Shown here in pieces: positions 61,041-64,000 of a stretch of 64,000 nucleotides of DNA; position 1 is the stretch's first letter; each line of letters starts with the position of its first letter. Made by a program: the position numbers and the translations under genes. Source of the stretch: Mayamaea pseudoterrestris (taxonomy: Eukaryota; Bacillariophyta; Bacillariophyceae; Sellaphorales; Sellaphoraceae); the NCBI GenBank assembly GCA_027923505.1, contig BROI01000030.1, forward strand, positions 124,001 to 188,000, in the 5' to 3' direction. The notes under the pieces are model-generated. The model ran no database searches. It was not told the DNA's origin and saw nothing but the letters and a program-made list of their open reading frames with translations.

Positions 61041-61434
61041 GTATGTTTTGTGAAATCCATCCCCAACCCTATCTGAGTCCTGCCAAGAATCGTCTGGCGA
61101 GTGACTCGACGACTCGACGACTCGACCACCACACAAGTCGCTGCTCCTTGACAATTAATTGTTGTCGTTGACAAGAGTTACACTTGCTTCGTCATTATCA
61201 ACTTGTATTTCTTAATGTTTGTTTTGAATCCTAAAGGTGCCATTTCGGGTGAGGGGTCCTCATCATCTCGCGAAAAGCTTTTGTTCTTTGGACAGTTGGG
61301 CATCTACTTTGCCGCAATTCGAGCGGCTTTTGTCTTTTTTGCGTTGCGCGACCAAAAGAGTCTTCAGCAGCACAAGTAGAGCCATCGAGGCTTGCATTGG
61401 GATTGACGGCAGAGTAGGAAGTGCTGGAGCAATA
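61041..61434. promoter_or_regulatory. Upstream region of the XPA-like gene
   Basis: About 390 bp between the last satellite unit and the first ATG of the XPA-like gene. It contains three head-to-tail copies of GACTCGAC at 61103-61126. The frame of the downstream gene is open upstream of its first ATG, but without another ATG, so I treat this as promoter and 5' untranslated sequence. No TATA box or other defined element could be assigned. Confidence 0.35.
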
Positions 61435-61968
61435 ATGGTGGCAAAAGGAGATGAGTGTACGGAAGGAGAAAAGGGCAACGACGATACGAAGCAGAGTATA
61501 TTGACGGAAGAACAAAGGGAACGAATACGATTAAACAAGGAACGAGCACTGGAGAGACAAAAGATACGGAAACTAGAGGTCGAGCAAACGTTGGAGGACG
61601 GGACGAAGCGACGAAAGGTGACGACGCCAAGCAAGATGAATAGCGGTGGAACTGTACCTTATGGCGACGATGAATCGAGCGTGGATTTGGAAGAATTTGA
61701 AATGGATGCCTCGCCATGGGTGAGCAAGAAGGAAGCAATGAAGATGTATTGCTTGCCGGAAGGAACGTTGGCAGTGTGCGCTTACGAGGAACGGCCCAAC
61801 CCGCAGCACAAGGGATGGACGCCAATGAAATTGTATTCGCGGACTGAGATCCGAAGGCGAGCAAGGGAGCGCTTTGGAGGCTTGCAGGGACTAGTGGAGG
61901 AGCGCAGACGGAGGGAGGAGAAGAAGTTTCAAAAGGATTTTGAAAAGGGGCAAAAGATGTTTTCGTAG
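61435..61968 (+). CDS. XPA-like DNA-repair protein lacking the zinc finger
   Basis: It encodes 177 residues from the first in-frame ATG. Residues 22-42 (ILTEEQRERIRLNKERAL) resemble the RPA32-binding motif at the N-terminus of XPA and SMARCAL1. Residues 57-61 (TKRRK) could be a nuclear signal. Residues 96-170 resemble the C-terminal DNA-binding domain of XPA: SKKEAMKMYCLPEG, NPQHKGW, MKLYSRTEIRRRARERFGG, then a Lys/Arg/Glu-rich helix. In XPA this domain binds damaged DNA and organises nucleotide-excision repair. The C4 zinc finger that normally precedes it is absent; the linker has no cysteine, and the protein is about 100 residues shorter than human XPA. It could be a divergent XPA or a separate XPA_C-domain factor. 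It ends 64 bp from the convergent ISD11-like gene. Confidence 0.7.
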   Translation: MVAKGDECTEGEKGNDDTKQSILTEEQRERIRLNKERALERQKIRKLEVEQTLEDGTKRRKVTTPSKMNSGGTVPYGDDESSVDLEEFEMDASPWVSKKEAMKMYCLPEGTLAVCAYEERPNPQHKGWTPMKLYSRTEIRRRARERFGGLQGLVEERRRREEKKFQKDFEKGQKMFS

Positions 61969-62032
61969 TTCGTAGTGTATTTGGTCGTAAAGAATTCGTT
62001 TTGTTCAACTAATGAAATTATGTACACGTCTT

Positions 62033-62452
62033 TTACGACTCCATAACTGACTTTGCACTCGGATACAGCGATCCAAGTACAGCTTGTCTCCTCAATACAT
62101 CCAACTGCAAACGTCCATCGTGCAGCGCTGCGGTTGCTTCATCGCTGCAGAAAAGAAAGAGGATCAATGAATGAGGTTTGCTGCGCGGAATGCTGTTGAA
62201 TTGAGGTATCAGCTAGCCATGGGCCGCCAGCACTCGTTCTACACATAACCATGACAAGCGTTTCTTCAGTTCTTATATGCACTGTTTGAATCACTCGCCA
62301 TTGCAAGCAGAACGGTCGGCGTACCTTTTGAGGGTGCGATTCTTGACGAATCCAGCTTTCACTCTACGGATGGCGTACATGCGAAAGTTGTAGTCGTTTA
62401 CTGTCTTGGCTTGGCGCATTAATGCACGATATAAAGGTAAAGGAGATGACAT
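62033..62452 (-). CDS. ISD11/LYRM4-like iron-sulfur cluster assembly factor, two exons
   Basis: Exon 1 is 62325-62452 and exon 2 is 62033-62144, giving 79 residues. The intron (62145-62324) starts GTACG and ends TTTTCTGCAG; it splits an AG|C serine codon. The protein has the LYR motif PLYRALMRQAK at residues 5-15, then YNFRMYAIRRVKAGF, and after the junction LDVLRRQAVLGSLYPSAKSV. This tracks human ISD11 along its whole length (LYRALLRE, YNYRTYAVRRIRDAF, LGVIRRQVHIGQLYS). ISD11 is a mitochondrial LYR protein that binds and stabilises the cysteine desulfurase NFS1 together with acyl carrier protein. The frame is open upstream to an ATG at 62617, but the start at 62452 matches the family best. 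Confidence 0.85.
62145..62324 (-). other. Spliceosomal intron of the ISD11-like gene
   Basis: 180 bp with canonical GT...AG ends on the minus strand. A pyrimidine-rich stretch (CTTTCTTTT) precedes the CTGCAG acceptor. Removing it joins two halves that both match ISD11 in frame, which is strong support. Confidence 0.85.
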
Positions 62453-62695
62453 GCTAATGATAAAATTCGACTCTGAATTGCAGCAAGCTGTTGGTCGTGT
62501 GGATTGATGAATGGGAAATGGGAGGCCGAACGAACACTCCACACACTGTCCATGTCTGACAGCGACCCATTTAGCTATCGGCCTCAATTGAAATACGTTT
62601 ACGTCGTATTCAAGCATAGCCGGTTATTCGATCACACATTTACAATAATCCACCACAAATAGAAATGGAAAGACTTGCAATACCAGCGCTTGTCT
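62453..62695. promoter_or_regulatory. Divergent intergenic region
   Basis: 243 bp between the ISD11-like start codon (minus) and the ORF beginning at 62696 (plus). If that ORF is real, this is a shared bidirectional promoter. No specific element can be assigned. An ATG at 62665 opens only a 43-codon frame. Confidence 0.3.
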
Positions 62696-63124
62696 ATGTT
62701 AGAGTCCATCAACGACGGTTACTCAGCCGCAGCGTTAGCCAAGCTTGGGCAGTCCAAGAGTTTGACTCACCTTTCAAATATCGACTTCAAGGATGATTCT
62801 CAAATTATGCCTTCTTTAATCAGGCGATTCATTAGAAAGCTATCAGTGCCTGTGAAGTGTGCCGCCATTAGTGCACTGGTTCCTTTTCCGACGTGCATGA
62901 TTGACTTTGAAAACGAGCGCCCATATCACGTGGTTTCGTCAGGCCGACATTACTATATAGTCTACCAATGCAGTTACATCTTAGTTCAAATCAATGGGCA
63001 TGATATTAATGGTAGTCTTGCAAGGCTATACTGGTTGCCATACGAGGGACAGGATAGCATGCTTGCTTGCATTTCTAATTTGGCGGCGATCCAAGTGGCT
63101 ACTCGTCAACCATTCCTGGCTTGA
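62696..63124 (+). CDS. Unidentified small ORF, 142 residues
   Basis: An ATG-to-TGA frame that fills the gap between two well-supported genes. It is predicted to be soluble, with no signal peptide or long hydrophobic segment. It has a basic patch (SLIRRFIRKLSVP) followed by Cys residues and a Tyr-rich stretch (HYYIVYQCSYILVQINGHD). I do not recognise a family. Its stop lies 105 bp from the stop of the convergent PSMG3-like gene, a spacing like that of the neighbouring gene pair, which slightly favours a real gene. It may also be chance or one exon of a longer gene. Confidence 0.3.
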   Translation: MLESINDGYSAAALAKLGQSKSLTHLSNIDFKDDSQIMPSLIRRFIRKLSVPVKCAAISALVPFPTCMIDFENERPYHVVSSGRHYYIVYQCSYILVQINGHDINGSLARLYWLPYEGQDSMLACISNLAAIQVATRQPFLA

Positions 63125-63204
63125 TGAGTAAGGACAAAACGGCATGCGTCGTACAACTGAGAGCCCCAGAGTCGAGCAAAAACTCGATAAAAATTTGGAT
63201 CAAT

Positions 63205-63225
63205 AGCAGCAGCAGCAGCAGCAGC
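63205..63225. repeat. (AGC)7 microsatellite
   Basis: Seven perfect AGC triplets. They start four bases past the stop codon of the PSMG3-like gene on the minus strand, so they lie in its 3' untranslated region. Confidence 0.95.
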
Positions 63226-63229
63226 ACTA

Positions 63230-63715
63230 TCATTCCTGCATTGCATCTCGATACAGTTTGACCAATACATCGAGAATTGCACGAAACATGGCCGGCTCCT
63301 TGCCCTTGGTCTTGTGCAGAGTAATTCCGAGCACAATGGTTAACAGTGGTTGGCCAGCGCCTCGAGCAGTAATAATCTTTTCGCACAGCTGTTGCGCGTA
63401 AACGTTCATAGCAACGTCCTCCCTTGCTCCGAGCAGATTCGTCACTTCATAATGAATTTGCTTCATATGGATAGGCGACTGCGTCGGCTCACACATGACA
63501 AAACTTCCCAAGCTTCCTTGATGCTGCGAGACTCCAAAGACAAGGCGCTCGCGAAAGACTTGAATCCAAACGTCGGTTTGAATGTCATCGATGCGAAACG
63601 ACTTGATGAGAGTGCGAGGGATGGATGAAGGATGCGGGAACACTTCTTGTTCAGAAATAGACGTAGACGTGAGCGTCTTTAAAAGTTCTTCCGGCTCGTT
63701 GAAGTCTTCTGTCAT
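63230..63715 (-). CDS. Proteasome assembly chaperone 3 (PSMG3/PAC3)-like protein
   Basis: It encodes 161 residues from the only plausible ATG. Residues 38-75 (IKSFRIDDIQTDVWIQVF, RERLVFGVSQHQGSLGSFV) follow the human PSMG3 pattern of a first strand pair, 'V-C-AF--HILVLVTQFGKMGTLVS'. Residues 91-110 (VTNLLGAREDVAMNVYAQQL) match the signature TTKVLLGQDEPLIHVFAKNL. The closing helix (AMFRAILDVLVKLYRD) matches LKALREVIRVCQ. PSMG3 pairs with PSMG4 and helps order alpha-subunits during assembly of the 20S proteasome ring, in the cytosol. This protein is longer than the human one (122 residues) because of a Ser/Thr/Glu-rich N-terminal extension of about 37 residues. It starts 105 bp from the divergent gene at 63821. 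Confidence 0.65.
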   Translation of the reverse strand: MTEDFNEPEELLKTLTSTSISEQEVFPHPSSIPRTLIKSFRIDDIQTDVWIQVFRERLVFGVSQHQGSLGSFVMCEPTQSPIHMKQIHYEVTNLLGAREDVAMNVYAQQLCEKIITARGAGQPLLTIVLGITLHKTKGKEPAMFRAILDVLVKLYRDAMQE

Positions 63716-63820
63716 GGTTATAGTGAGGTGAATGATAGCGAACGAGTGGACGTCCCAGCGCCATGGTCGAATGTCGAATGAGGTCGAGCAAAGATTCTAC
63801 AAGCGGGACTGAAAACCTTT

Positions 63821-64000
63821 ATGCGACATCCGTTTCCTTCCTTCACTACTTCAACGGACGTTGCCACACAATCAACGCCATTTCAAGTCGCCAACGCGTC
63901 CAGCATGCTCGCACGACCACTGCCGTTCAACCACTTTCCTTCTAATTACTTGTCGGCTGAGTACATGCGCGCTCTTCCAAATCTTTCTGCAACTCAGAGG
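63821..64000 (+). CDS. Start of an unidentified gene, cut by the window end
   Basis: An ATG followed by 59 codons without a stop, running off the right edge. The visible part is rich in Ser, Thr, Pro and Phe (MRHPFPSFTTSTDVATQ, later NHFPSNYLSAEYMRALPNLS), as in a disordered or targeting N-terminus. An overlapping frame beginning at 63763 closes at a TAA near 63945, so it is less likely. Divergent placement 105 bp from the PSMG3-like gene fits a shared promoter. Family unknown. Confidence 0.45.
   Translation, partial: MRHPFPSFTTSTDVATQSTPFQVANASSMLARPLPFNHFPSNYLSAEYMRALPNLSATQR

Noticed and set aside
61237-61434. Upstream start for the XPA-like protein
   Set aside because: The open extension has no ATG before 61435, and its composition differs from the charged protein that follows.
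62453-62617. N-terminal extension of the ISD11-like protein from an ATG at 62617
   Set aside because: ISD11 family members start just before the LYR motif. The 55 added residues show no presequence-like pattern, and the ATG at 62452 aligns with known starts.
63763-63945. Sixty-codon frame at the right edge
   Set aside because: It closes within the window, whereas the overlapping frame from the ATG at 63821 stays open to the end and is the better gene candidate.
1-64000. Telomeric repeats, rRNA or tRNA genes
   Set aside because: No TTAGGG-type runs, no conserved rRNA segments and no tRNA-like A and B boxes were recognised while reading the window; a covariance-model scan was not possible here.

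Overview
The window looks like a eukaryotic chromosome segment, probably from a diatom or close stramenopile relative. The main evidence is two Ty1/copia elements of the CoDi type known from diatoms: the protease carries a DRGAxGG signature, and the spacer after it holds RDGLPxMxMRP- and DxxWDP-type motifs. The small host genes at the right end have eukaryotic families, and one has a spliceosomal intron. Species assignment is inference.

Layout. Positions 1-42732 (two thirds of the window) are almost pure tandem satellite, in five blocks of two unrelated families. Sat-169 has a 169-bp unit. Sat-B is a dimer of about 352 bp made of 172- and 180-bp half-units. The order is Sat-169 minus (1-1238), Sat-B (1239-9449), Sat-169 plus (9450-22207), Sat-B (22208-29713), Sat-169 plus (29714-42732). 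The array stops at a plus-strand copia element with LTRs (42733-49421). Next come one decayed inverted Sat-169 monomer, the 3' part of a histone H2A gene, and a second, minus-strand copia element (50568-59002) with near-identical LTRs and a 2.03-kb internal tandem duplication. After about 600 bp of unidentified open sequence lies a small, older Sat-169 array (59617-61040).

From about 61.4 kb the sequence becomes ordinary, compact host DNA: an XPA-like DNA-repair protein without a zinc finger (plus), an ISD11/LYRM4 iron-sulfur-cluster assembly factor in two exons (minus), an unidentified ORF (plus), a PSMG3/PAC3-like proteasome assembly chaperone (minus), and the start of a gene that leaves the window (plus). 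These genes are unrelated in pathway and simply sit close together in convergent and divergent pairs.

Interpretation. The window appears to cross the edge of a large heterochromatic, possibly centromeric or pericentromeric, satellite domain into gene-bearing DNA. The most interesting signals are a perfect-arm dyad, GGTGACAACTTGTCACC, that persists in almost every Sat-169 monomer including very diverged ones; nucleosome-sized units in both families; and a stretch of the left LTR of the first copia element that resembles the dyad region of Sat-169. Long open frames inside the satellites are by-products of the repeat and are not reported as genes.
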